A stretch of 52,080 nt of DNA, taken from contig JAWKTB010000009.1 of assembly GCA_041402005.1 (NCBI GenBank), forward strand, positions 1-52,080, in the 5' to 3' direction. Below, piece by piece: positions 16,025 to 23,536 of this stretch. The stretch is from JAJRXR01 sp041402005. GTDB taxonomy: Bacteria; Planctomycetota; Phycisphaerae; Phycisphaerales; UBA1924. Made by a program: the position numbers and the translations under genes. The notes beneath the pieces were generated by a model, which saw only the letters and a list, made by a program, of their open reading frames with translations, was not told the DNA's origin and searched no databases. Every line of letters starts with the position of its first letter. Position 1 is the stretch's first letter.

Positions 16025-16636
16025 TTACTCGCCCTCGGCCTTCTCGCCCTCGGAGGACTCGGACGCCGCTGCAGCTGCCGCGGCCTCTTCCTCCGCCTTC
16101 TTCTTCGCGGCCTGAGCCTTGGCCTCGGCGGCCTTGGCGGACTCGACCGCGCTCTCCGCGTCGGCGGCGGCCTTGGTCGCGGCCTTCACGTCCGCCTTCG
16201 CCACCGCGTCCTGCGTCGCCTTGAACGCCGCCGCCGCCTGCGACTGGAACTCGCTCAGGTTTGCCTCGGCGGAGCCGGCCAACTCGCCGATCGCCGCGAC
16301 CGCGGCTTCGGCCTTCTTCAGGCTGACCTTCGCCGCCACGCGGGCGTTCGCCTCGGCGCGGCGCGCCTCCCACGCGGCCTTCATCTTGTCGGGCAGCAGG
16401 TCGTGCCTGGCCAGCAGATCCTCGACGGTCTCGGTCGGCTGGGCGCCCTGGCTCAGCCAGTACTGGATGCGCTCGCCCTTGAGCTCGATCTGCTTGGACT
16501 CGTCCTTGGCGAGCGGGTCGAACCAGCCGAGGGCCTCGATGACGCGCCCGTTGCGACGGGTGCGCTGGTCGATGGCGCTGATGCGGTAGAAGGGGCGGTG
16601 CCGGCGGCCGAGACGCTGCATGCGGATGCGGACCAT
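16025..16636 (-). CDS. rpsP: Small ribosomal subunit protein bS16 with long C-terminal extension
   Basis: Ribosomal protein S16, 203 residues. The canonical S16 domain is residues 1-85: MVRIRMQRLGRRHRPFYRIS, then EALGWFDPLAKDE and IQYWLSQGAQPTETV. The family is usually 80-100 residues. The last 110 or so here are Ala/Glu/Lys-rich, predicted long helix or coiled coil, ending acidic (ASESSEGEKAEGE). The start at 16636 has TTGGAG upstream. First gene of the rpsP-trmD-rplS group, with its own terminator. Confidence 0.96.
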   Translation of the reverse strand: MVRIRMQRLGRRHRPFYRISAIDQRTRRNGRVIEALGWFDPLAKDESKQIELKGERIQYWLSQGAQPTETVEDLLARHDLLPDKMKAAWEARRAEANARVAAKVSLKKAEAAVAAIGELAGSAEANLSEFQSQAAAAFKATQDAVAKADVKAATKAAADAESAVESAKAAEAKAQAAKKKAEEEAAAAAAASESSEGEKAEGE

Positions 16637-16866
16637 GGGTCGGATCTCCAAGAAGTGCGGGCCGCGATCTGGCGGCCGGCGGAACTGTCCCCGGGCTGGC
16701 TCGGCGGGCGGGTGGGCCCGGTCCGGCTTTGTCCCTCGACGCGGCGACCATCGCGGCGTCTATGTGCCCGGGGCCCCGATTGTTGGGCCAGTGGGAGGCG
16801 GAGTCCAACGCGGGATCACCCAGGGGGGCGGCGGGTCGTGCAGCGTGATGTGAAGTGGGGCTGAAA

Positions 16867-16952
16867 TGGGCCCGGTGAGGATCGAACTCACACTCCCGTC
16901 GCCGGGAAGCGGATTTTAAGTCCGCCGCGTCTGCCAGTTCCGCCACGGGCCC
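16867..16952 (-). tRNA. tRNA-Leu (anticodon TAA)
   Basis: 86 nt including discriminator A. The acceptor stem GGGCCCG/CGGGCCC is perfect. The anticodon arm is GGACTTAAAATCC, with TAA in the loop. The long variable arm is CTTCCCGGCGACGGGAG, and the T arm GTGAG-TTCGATC-CTCAC. CCA is not encoded. It lies upstream of rpsP on the same strand. Confidence 0.95.
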
Positions 16953-16985
16953 GTCTGTTGCTCGGAGGCGCCGACATTGTGCGCT

Positions 16986-17357
16986 TCAGGCGGCGCAGTC
17001 GCGGCATAAGCCGAAGAGCGTCACCTCGTGCCCCTCGACCACGAACCCCTTGGGCGCGAGGCGGTCCACGGGGCCTGGACAGCCCTCCACGTCGAAGGCC
17101 CGCCCGCACGCCCGGCAGTGGAAGTGGTGGTGGTGCCCCTTGCCCGCGAGTTCGTACCGGGCCGGCTCCCCCGGGAGGGCGACGGGCTCGATCTCGCTGG
17201 CGTCACTCAGGGCGGAGATCGCCCGGTAGACGGTCGCGAGGCTCATCCCGGGCGCCTCTCGGGTGGCGGCGTCGAGGATCTCGCGCGGGCTCAGGGGGCG
17301 GTCCGCGCTCGCGAGGGCCTCGCGGATCGCCTGACGCTGCTTCGTGGTCCGTTCCAC
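16986..17357 (-). CDS. Fur-family metalloregulator
   Basis: A 123-residue DNA-binding regulator of the Fur/PerR/Zur superfamily. Winged helix at residues about 5-75: PLSPREILDAA, then GMSLATVYRAISALSD. A histidine cluster (GKGHHHHFHCRACG) supplies regulatory metal ligands. The structural zinc pairs are CRAC and CRDC at the very C-terminus. Which metal or peroxide it senses cannot be told from the sequence. It is divergent from the large pseudokinase-FGE gene, 113 bases away, and could regulate it. Confidence 0.9.
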   Translation of the reverse strand: MERTTKQRQAIREALASADRPLSPREILDAATREAPGMSLATVYRAISALSDASEIEPVALPGEPARYELAGKGHHHHFHCRACGRAFDVEGCPGPVDRLAPKGFVVEGHEVTLFGLCRDCAA

Positions 17358-17470
17358 GATCAGATCATCGTCCGGCGGGGGTGGTGGGTCAATGCGGAGT
17401 GAGGGGAGTGGGGGCGGGTTTCCCTAGACTCCCGCTCCGGCATCGGCGCCTGGAGCCGAGGGGGTCACGC

Positions 17471-20400
17471 GTGCCTTCGTCATCACGTCCCGAGTTCGTC
17501 GGCGGCTATGCGATCGAGCGGGCGGTCTGGGACAGCGACCTGGGCGGTGTCTACGAGGCGCGTGCGCCCCTGAGCGACGCCTGCAAGCACGTCGTCAAGA
17601 TCCGGCGCGTCGCACCGGGCGAGGGGGCGGGCGTCGGCGAGCGCGGGGTGGCGCGTCTGCTGGACGCGGCTGGCGACCAGCGCCGGGCGGGCGAGCGCGA
17701 GCCACAGGCCTGGGCGCTCGTCGTCGAGAGCGGGCAGACGGAGGACGGGTCGGCGTTCGTGGTGCGCGAGCGGTACGCGTGCTCGCTCCGAGACCTGTTC
17801 AATCTGCGGGCGCGGGTCGGCTCGGAGACGATGGCGTCGATCATCGAGCCGGTGCTGCGCGGGCTGGCGGCGCTTCGGGACACGTGCAGCGGGCGCGCGC
17901 ACGGGGCGCTCAAGCCCGAGAACGTGCTGCTCGATCCACCCAAGGGCGGGCGTCGGTGGCGGGCGGTCGTGACGGATCCCTTGCCCTCGTCGCTGCTCGG
18001 CGAGGAGTCGGCCTCGGATGATCTGCGCCGGGTCGGGCGGTTCATCGAGCGCCTGGCGACGGGGCGGGCCGCGGGACGCCCGGGCGAGGGCGACTGGTCG
18101 ACGTTGGGGCGCTCGGCCCGCGCGTGGCGCGAGCTGAGCGAGGAGCTTCAGTCGAAGGACGATCAGCCGACGCTCGACGGGGCGCTCGGGCGCGTGCGCG
18201 GCATCGTGGCACGGCGCAAGCGGGCGCGGCGTCGGGCGGTGGGCGCGACGGTCGGCGTCGGCGTGCTGGCGATCGCGGGGGCGGGGTCGGCGTGGTATCT
18301 GGCGACCGGGGACAACGGGCTGGCCAAGGGCGGCACCGTGCGGGCGCCGTTCGAGGCGGACTCGTTCCGCCGATGGTGTGCCGACGCGGACTCGTGGGTG
18401 CTCTACCTCGAGCGCCAGGCGGTAGACAAGCGGGCGGAGTTGTCGAAGGACCCGTACCTGGCAACGGCGGTGGTGGCGGTCGTGGACGAGGCGGCGACGC
18501 GCGAGATCGAGCTCGATCCCAAGGCGTTCGTACGAGCCGACCCGCGGTCGCGACTGCGTCTGATCGACTTCCTCGAGGAGGACGAGCGGAACCGGAGGCT
18601 GGGCGGTCGGACGACCGAGGCGATGGACATCATCGGGCGTCTGCGGGCCGGGCTGGCCCGGTGGGATTCGGCGCGCCAAGCGGAGGAGCGGGCCAGGACG
18701 TACCGCGAGCGTGGATGGGGGCCCCAGGCGACGACATTGGCGCGTCTGGCGGCGAGCGTGCATCCCCCGGAGTGGGTCGACCGCCAGACGGGGATGCTCG
18801 TGATCCCAGACGAGATCGACATGGAGTTCGGGCCGCGGATGGTCCCGGCGATGCTCGACCTGATTCGCGCCGACGCGATCTGCGACGAGGTGGACGCCGC
18901 GTGGGATCGGATCCAGGAGCGGACGCCGACGATCGTGGCGGCGGGCAAGGCGGATGGCGAGGCGTCGCCCGCGGACCCCGTGCTCGCGCGCTTTGGCGAG
19001 GTCGCGGGTGCGTACGTGAGCTTCTCTGGCATCGGCGGGGACATGAAGTCGCTCGAGAGCCTCGCCGATCGGGTGGGGAGGCTCGACACGCTGTCCGAAT
19101 CGCTGGCGGCGTTCTGCGAGAGCGGGTGGGGGGGCGTCGACCGGGAGTTCTTCGGCGCGACGTCCAAGACGCTTGCGTCGTACGACGCCAAGGCGCGGGC
19201 GACGCCCGAACTGTTCGAGAGCTGGCTAGGCGAGGCATCACAGGAACGCGTCAAGAAGCTCGACCCCGCGGACGACCCACGTTTGGCCTACGGCGGGCGC
19301 GAGGGGTTCGAGCAGTTGGCGTCGAGACTCAGTGAACTCGGCGATCAGTACGGCGGCGAGCTGCTGAACGAGTCACTCGGGGACGACACGCTTCCCGGGC
19401 GCCTGGACGAGCTGACACGCCGAGCGGGTCAGACGGACGGGATCATCTGGAAACGTCTCAGCCAGGAGCGGATCGAGACCGAGGCGGGCGAGCTGAACGC
19501 GGCCCACGACGAGATCGCGTCGGCGCTCGACAACGCCTTGACCCGGATGCAGGGCGTCGCGTCGGCGTACGAGCAGAGCGTGCGGGGCGCGGAGAGCATG
19601 TCGCAACTGGGTATCGCGCCGATCGACGAGGCGTGGCGGCGGGCCCGGGACGACCTGCTCGCCCGCTACGCGAGCGACCAGAGGTACGCGGATCTGCGAC
19701 GGGACGTCGAGGGGGCGCAGGCGAAGCTGGAGGAGATCGAAGGGCGCCTGTCGCCCGAACTGGGGCTGGGGGCGGCGCCGCGGGAGCTTGATGTGTCGCG
19801 CCTGCAGGCGGTCGCGCGCCAGCGAGCGAGCGAGCGGGCGGCGGCGGTTCTCACGGAGTTGTCGTGGGCGGACGGGCGGTTCGTGGACTCGGACGGCTCG
19901 GGCGACACGCTCGACCGCCTCGCGCAGGAACAGGCGGAGTGGGGGCAACGCGTGCGCACGCTGGGGACGGGGCACGCGGACGTCGAGTCGCGACTCGACG
20001 AGGCGTACGCCCTCGACGAGGCGGGAGCGGGCGGCAAGACGATCCGGGGCGAGCTGAAGCGTGTTGAATCGATCACGGGCTCGGTCGAGCCGGAGGTCGT
20101 GGGGGCGCTGGCGAGCGTGCGCGATCGCGTGACAGCCCTCGAGGGGCTCGAGAGCGTGACCGACCCGCACGAGCTGGTCCGCATCGGCGCCGAGGCGGGT
20201 GTGGACCGCCCGGCGCTGCGCGTCGCGGCGTACGAGGCGATCGACCGCGTCGGCGGGGCTACCTGGGCGACGAGGCCCGAGGATCTGCGATCGGACCTGA
20301 CGGCTCTGAGCGCGGCGCTTGAATCGAGCGAGCGGATCGAAGACGCCGCCAGGATGGCTGAGGTCCGCGACCGCGTGCGCGACGAGGGGCGGGCGCGCTG

Positions 20401-21829
20401 GACGCGGTTCGCGTCGGCGGCCGACAGCGTGGCGCTGCTCGACGACGCGCTGTCGGTGATGCCGGCGTACGCGGGGTCGGTGGACGACCTGCCGGGGCGG
20501 GCTCGCTACAACATGCGCCTGCGCGAGTTCGAGAAGGGCGTGGACCTGAAGATGGACGAGGATTCGCTGCGGGTGCGGGTCGCCCGCCTGCGGGACCAAC
20601 TCGCGCCGGCGGTCGCGGGGATGGACGCGGGGTCGGACGCGAGGCGGTTCCAGGAGGAGGTGGCGGAGCTCGCCGAGCCGCCCAGTGACGACCGCCCGCC
20701 CCTGGACGCGCAGGACTTCGGTCCCGGCGCGCACGGGTGGGACGGGTACGACGTGGAGGGGGGCGAGCGTCTCGTGTACTCGTGGCCGACGCGGGAGAAC
20801 CCGGAGCTGCGGATCGAGTTCGTGCGCGTCGAGGCGACGTCGGACAACGGGCTCGACCGCCCGGCGTACATCGCGGCGCAGGAGACGAGCCTGGCAGTGG
20901 TGATCCTCGCGGGCCAGCATCTCGGCGGGCAGACACAGGACGGGACGTGGATCGCGGACTGGGACAAGCTCGTCGAGGTTTGGAACAACCTGCAAGACGC
21001 GCGGGAGCGGGCGCCCAAGCCTGGCGGTCAGGAATGGGCCGGGCCCAGGGCGTGGCGCTGGCTCATAGGGCGCGGGCCGGCGGGGGATGAGCTTGGAGTT
21101 GGCGAGTCGTGGCTCAAGCGACACTCACAGATGACGCTGCCAGATTTCCCGGCGTACCCCCCGGGGCTCGGGGATCCGAACGACGCGTTGCTGATCGCAC
21201 GTTCGCAGGGGCGCCCGTCGAGGATGAGTCCCGCCCAGGACGTATCGTTCTCTGCGGCGGAGGTGATCGCGGGGGCGCTGGGCTGCCGCCTGCCGCGGGA
21301 CGACGAGTGGGCGGCGGCGTTCGCGTTGGGCGTCGGCGTGGTGGATCCGGGCGCTTGGAATCTGCGCGATCGGACATTCGCGCGCCAGCGGGATTGGATC
21401 CGGTCGCTTGACCAGCGCCTGCTCGCGGACAGTCAGACGTCCCAGTTCCAGTATCCCGACCGGGATGCATTCTTGGACGACTACACAGGCGGACAGGGTG
21501 AGGCGGCCCAGACGCTGGACTCGGACGACGGCGTGCTCTGGTTTGAGCCGGTCGGGTCGGGACGGGGCACGGTGTTCGAGGATCTGATTGGCAACGTCGC
21601 CGAGTTCGTGACGACGGCAGACGGGTTCGGGATCGTGGGCGGTTCGGCGCTGTCGCCGCCTGACCTGAGTGTCGTCACAGTGCGGCCCGTCAAGAACTAT
21701 CGCAAACGTCGTTCGTTCACGGACGTCGGCTTCCGGCTCGCGCTGGAGGTTCCAGATGGCGTGTTCAGGCAGTCGGTGAACCGGCGGCTCGAGAAGCTGC
21801 TGGCCCGGGCGACGTACGTCTTTGAATAG
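17471..21829 (+). CDS. Pseudokinase-TM-FGE-like fusion, PpkA/TagR-like T6SS regulator
   Basis: 1452 residues. Residues about 7-240 form a protein-kinase fold: a degenerate glycine loop, Lys retained in HVVKIRRV, and the catalytic loop reading AHGALKPENVLL where an active kinase has HRDLKPEN. The DFG site reads TDP, so it is predicted catalytically dead. A transmembrane helix lies at about 256-277. A long helical region at 280-1080 is probably periplasmic. The C-terminal 360 residues form a formylglycine-generating-enzyme (SUMF1) type domain: LPRDDEWAAAFALG, GNVAEFV and TDVGFRLALEV. In Pseudomonas aeruginosa, the T6SS kinase PpkA is activated by TagR, a periplasmic SUMF1-like protein; here both appear in one chain, beside tssL, tssM and tagF. 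Start is GTG at 17471 with GAGGGGG upstream; the frame further upstream runs through fur and is not used. Confidence 0.8.
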   Translation: MPSSSRPEFVGGYAIERAVWDSDLGGVYEARAPLSDACKHVVKIRRVAPGEGAGVGERGVARLLDAAGDQRRAGEREPQAWALVVESGQTEDGSAFVVRERYACSLRDLFNLRARVGSETMASIIEPVLRGLAALRDTCSGRAHGALKPENVLLDPPKGGRRWRAVVTDPLPSSLLGEESASDDLRRVGRFIERLATGRAAGRPGEGDWSTLGRSARAWRELSEELQSKDDQPTLDGALGRVRGIVARRKRARRRAVGATVGVGVLAIAGAGSAWYLATGDNGLAKGGTVRAPFEADSFRRWCADADSWVLYLERQAVDKRAELSKDPYLATAVVAVVDEAATREIELDPKAFVRADPRSRLRLIDFLEEDERNRRLGGRTTEAMDIIGRLRAGLARWDSARQAEERARTYRERGWGPQATTLARLAASVHPPEWVDRQTGMLVIPDEIDMEFGPRMVPAMLDLIRADAICDEVDAAWDRIQERTPTIVAAGKADGEASPADPVLARFGEVAGAYVSFSGIGGDMKSLESLADRVGRLDTLSESLAAFCESGWGGVDREFFGATSKTLASYDAKARATPELFESWLGEASQERVKKLDPADDPRLAYGGREGFEQLASRLSELGDQYGGELLNESLGDDTLPGRLDELTRRAGQTDGIIWKRLSQERIETEAGELNAAHDEIASALDNALTRMQGVASAYEQSVRGAESMSQLGIAPIDEAWRRARDDLLARYASDQRYADLRRDVEGAQAKLEEIEGRLSPELGLGAAPRELDVSRLQAVARQRASERAAAVLTELSWADGRFVDSDGSGDTLDRLAQEQAEWGQRVRTLGTGHADVESRLDEAYALDEAGAGGKTIRGELKRVESITGSVEPEVVGALASVRDRVTALEGLESVTDPHELVRIGAEAGVDRPALRVAAYEAIDRVGGATWATRPEDLRSDLTALSAALESSERIEDAARMAEVRDRVRDEGRARWTRFASAADSVALLDDALSVMPAYAGSVDDLPGRARYNMRLREFEKGVDLKMDEDSLRVRVARLRDQLAPAVAGMDAGSDARRFQEEVAELAEPPSDDRPPLDAQDFGPGAHGWDGYDVEGGERLVYSWPTRENPELRIEFVRVEATSDNGLDRPAYIAAQETSLAVVILAGQHLGGQTQDGTWIADWDKLVEVWNNLQDARERAPKPGGQEWAGPRAWRWLIGRGPAGDELGVGESWLKRHSQMTLPDFPAYPPGLGDPNDALLIARSQGRPSRMSPAQDVSFSAAEVIAGALGCRLPRDDEWAAAFALGVGVVDPGAWNLRDRTFARQRDWIRSLDQRLLADSQTSQFQYPDRDAFLDDYTGGQGEAAQTLDSDDGVLWFEPVGSGRGTVFEDLIGNVAEFVTTADGFGIVGGSALSPPDLSVVTVRPVKNYRKRRSFTDVGFRLALEVPDGVFRQSVNRRLEKLLARATYVFE

Positions 21830-21844
21830 GGCTCGGCGGCGCGC

Positions 21845-22072
21845 TCAGTCGGTCGGGACGGACGCGTACGCGGTCCCGTCCTGGCGGGCCTCGTAGGCGG
21901 CGATGACGACCGGGTGCTGGAAGGAGCCGGCGCCGAGGGCGTCACCCGCGCCAGGGGCCCAGAGCGGGCGACCCGGCTCGGCCTTGAGGGCGGTGGGCGT
22001 GGAGCCGGCGCACCCGCCGACGAGTGTTGCGGCGACGGTGACGAACAACGCTGTCAGGGCTTTGCGACGCAT
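21845..22072 (-). CDS. Small lipoprotein, unknown function
   Basis: A 75-residue protein with a lipoprotein signal: MRRKALTALFVTVAATLVGG, immediately followed by Cys. The mature part is only about 50 residues. The start at 22072 is preceded by a strong GGAGGAGG. It lies on the opposite strand inside the T6SS-like cluster, convergent with the pseudokinase gene. T6SS membrane complexes need the outer-membrane lipoprotein TssJ, but this protein is far shorter than TssJ and on the other strand, so I do not call it TssJ. Confidence 0.7.
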   Translation of the reverse strand: MRRKALTALFVTVAATLVGGCAGSTPTALKAEPGRPLWAPGAGDALGAGSFQHPVVIAAYEARQDGTAYASVPTD

Positions 22073-22291
22073 CCTTGCAGCCTCCTCCTGGACCACGGGG
22101 AGGATCGGATACGCCCCCGATGGCGGCGACCCGTCAAGGAACTCGCTCGCGAGGGGTCGGGCGTGTGGGGGCGACGAGCGGCGCAGGCGCTCCAGGCGAA
22201 AAGGGTGAACGTCCGAGAGTGACGCGGGGGTGGCGGGCGGTCCGTATCATGCCCGGCGGCGCGGGGTGAGCGCCCACGCGCGGAGGGCCCG

Positions 22292-22852
22292 ATGGGCGAC
22301 CAAGGACCGGCGAACCAGGCGGCGACCCCCGAGGCGAGGGTGCGGGCACTGCTTGGCCTGGGCGGTGGCGGCGCGATCGACCACGATCGGGCGATGGAAC
22401 TGCTCGCCCGCGCCCTTGAGAGCCTCGTCGCGATCGACCAGGTGGTGGGGGGGACGTGGGAGCAGATTGCGCCGGGGTCCGGGCTGCGCCCGGGCGCGGT
22501 CAAGCGGGCGGGCTCGGCGTACCTCGACGGGCGGTCGAGCGAGAAGGAGCTGAGCGAGGAGCTGGCCGCGGCGCGGGTGCTGGCGGCGTCGATGCTGGCG
22601 GCGGTCAGCCGCGCCGGGCAGGTCGCCTGGCGTCACGCGGCCCGCCTCGCGCCCGAGCGCGTCGAGGGGCTGGCCCGATCCGAGAAGAAGTGGAACGAGA
22701 GCGTCGAGTTCGCGGCGTGGCGCAAGTACAAGGAGCTGGCGGGCGAGCTTGACGCCGCCAGCTTCGAGACCGAGATCATGGAGGCGATCGCCAAGTACGT
22801 CGAGGACTTGGCGGAGAAGCGTCGGCGGGCGACGGCGGGGGGCGGGGCGTGA
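22292..22852 (+). CDS. Helical protein resembling the C-terminal domain of TagH/ImpI (no FHA domain)
   Basis: A 186-residue, mostly helical soluble protein with GGAGGGCCC upstream of the ATG. The pattern in its second half (WRHAARLAPERVEGLA...KKWNESVEFAAWRKYKEL, then F..EI..AIAKYVEDLA) resembles the C-terminal region of T6SS FHA proteins of the TagH/ImpI/VasC type, which read L-P-x-x-LE ... W-x-x-Y ... F...FAxAY. The FHA domain itself is missing. It is coupled to tssL by a GTGA overlap, so it belongs to the same functional unit. The homology is my inference from pattern and context. Confidence 0.5.
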   Translation: MGDQGPANQAATPEARVRALLGLGGGGAIDHDRAMELLARALESLVAIDQVVGGTWEQIAPGSGLRPGAVKRAGSAYLDGRSSEKELSEELAAARVLAASMLAAVSRAGQVAWRHAARLAPERVEGLARSEKKWNESVEFAAWRKYKELAGELDAASFETEIMEAIAKYVEDLAEKRRRATAGGGA

Positions 22853-23535
22853 CGCGCCTGGCGGAGCTGTGCGAGCCCTTGCTGCAGTACGTCTGCCGCC
22901 TGAGCCGGTCGGCGCGCAAGGGCGTGGCCCTCGACCGGGGCCAGGTCCGGGCCGACGTGCGGGCGTTGCTGGTCGAGTTGACGGCCCAGGGACGCGACGA
23001 CGCGAAGCTGGGGGATCAGTTCGAGAAGGTGCGGCTGCCCCTGACGGTGTTCGTCGACGAGATGGTCGGGGAGCGCATCGAGACGCTGGCGGAGGGGTGG
23101 GTGTCCCTGGCGGACGAGATCGAGGGGCGTGAGGTCGAGCCGCGCGTGTTCTTCGATGCGCTCGAGGACGGGCTGTCGGACCAGACGCCGTCGGGCGCCG
23201 AGCGTGTGGAGGTGCTGCACACGTGCCTGGGTCTCGGGTTCACGGGTGGGCGGACCGAGGGGGAGATCCAGGGCTTGCTCGAGCGGACGACGGAGCGGCT
23301 GCGCCCGATGATGGACGCCGACCCCGCGTCGCGGGTCTGCCCCGAGGCGTACGAGCACGTGGACACGAGCGACCTGATCCAGCCGGCGGGGCGGAGCGTG
23401 ACGGGGATCGCGGTCGCGCTGTGCGTGCTGCTGATCGTCGTGATCGTCGGCAACGCGGTGATCTACAGGGCGGCGTCGAGCGAGCTTCGGGGCGCGCTGC
23501 AGACCATCCTGAACGTCGTCGGCGGGGGGCGGTGA
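22849..23535 (+). CDS. tssL: TssL/DotU-family inner-membrane protein of a T6SS-like complex
   Basis: A 228-residue tail-anchored protein. The cytoplasmic helical domain has the DotU pattern: RLPLTVFVDEMV, RVFFDALEDGL and VLHTCLGLGFTGG. A single transmembrane helix follows at about residues 183-205, with a short periplasmic tail, as in TssL. The GTG start overlaps the preceding stop (GTGA), and tssM begins two bases after its stop. In T6SS, TssL and TssM form the inner-membrane part of the envelope complex. There is no peptidoglycan-binding C-terminal extension. Confidence 0.85.
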   Translation: MTRLAELCEPLLQYVCRLSRSARKGVALDRGQVRADVRALLVELTAQGRDDAKLGDQFEKVRLPLTVFVDEMVGERIETLAEGWVSLADEIEGREVEPRVFFDALEDGLSDQTPSGAERVEVLHTCLGLGFTGGRTEGEIQGLLERTTERLRPMMDADPASRVCPEAYEHVDTSDLIQPAGRSVTGIAVALCVLLIVVIVGNAVIYRAASSELRGALQTILNVVGGGR

Positions 23536-23536
23536 G

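Noticed and set aside
14433..16224. Several plus- and minus-strand frames across the trmD-rpsP gap
   Set aside because: They run through trmD antisense or through the structured noncoding unit; translations are Arg/Pro-rich with no domain and no good start.
21845..22072. TssJ lipoprotein of a T6SS
   Set aside because: Lipobox is present, but the mature part is about 50 residues and the gene is on the opposite strand; TssJ is a beta-sandwich of well over 100 residues.
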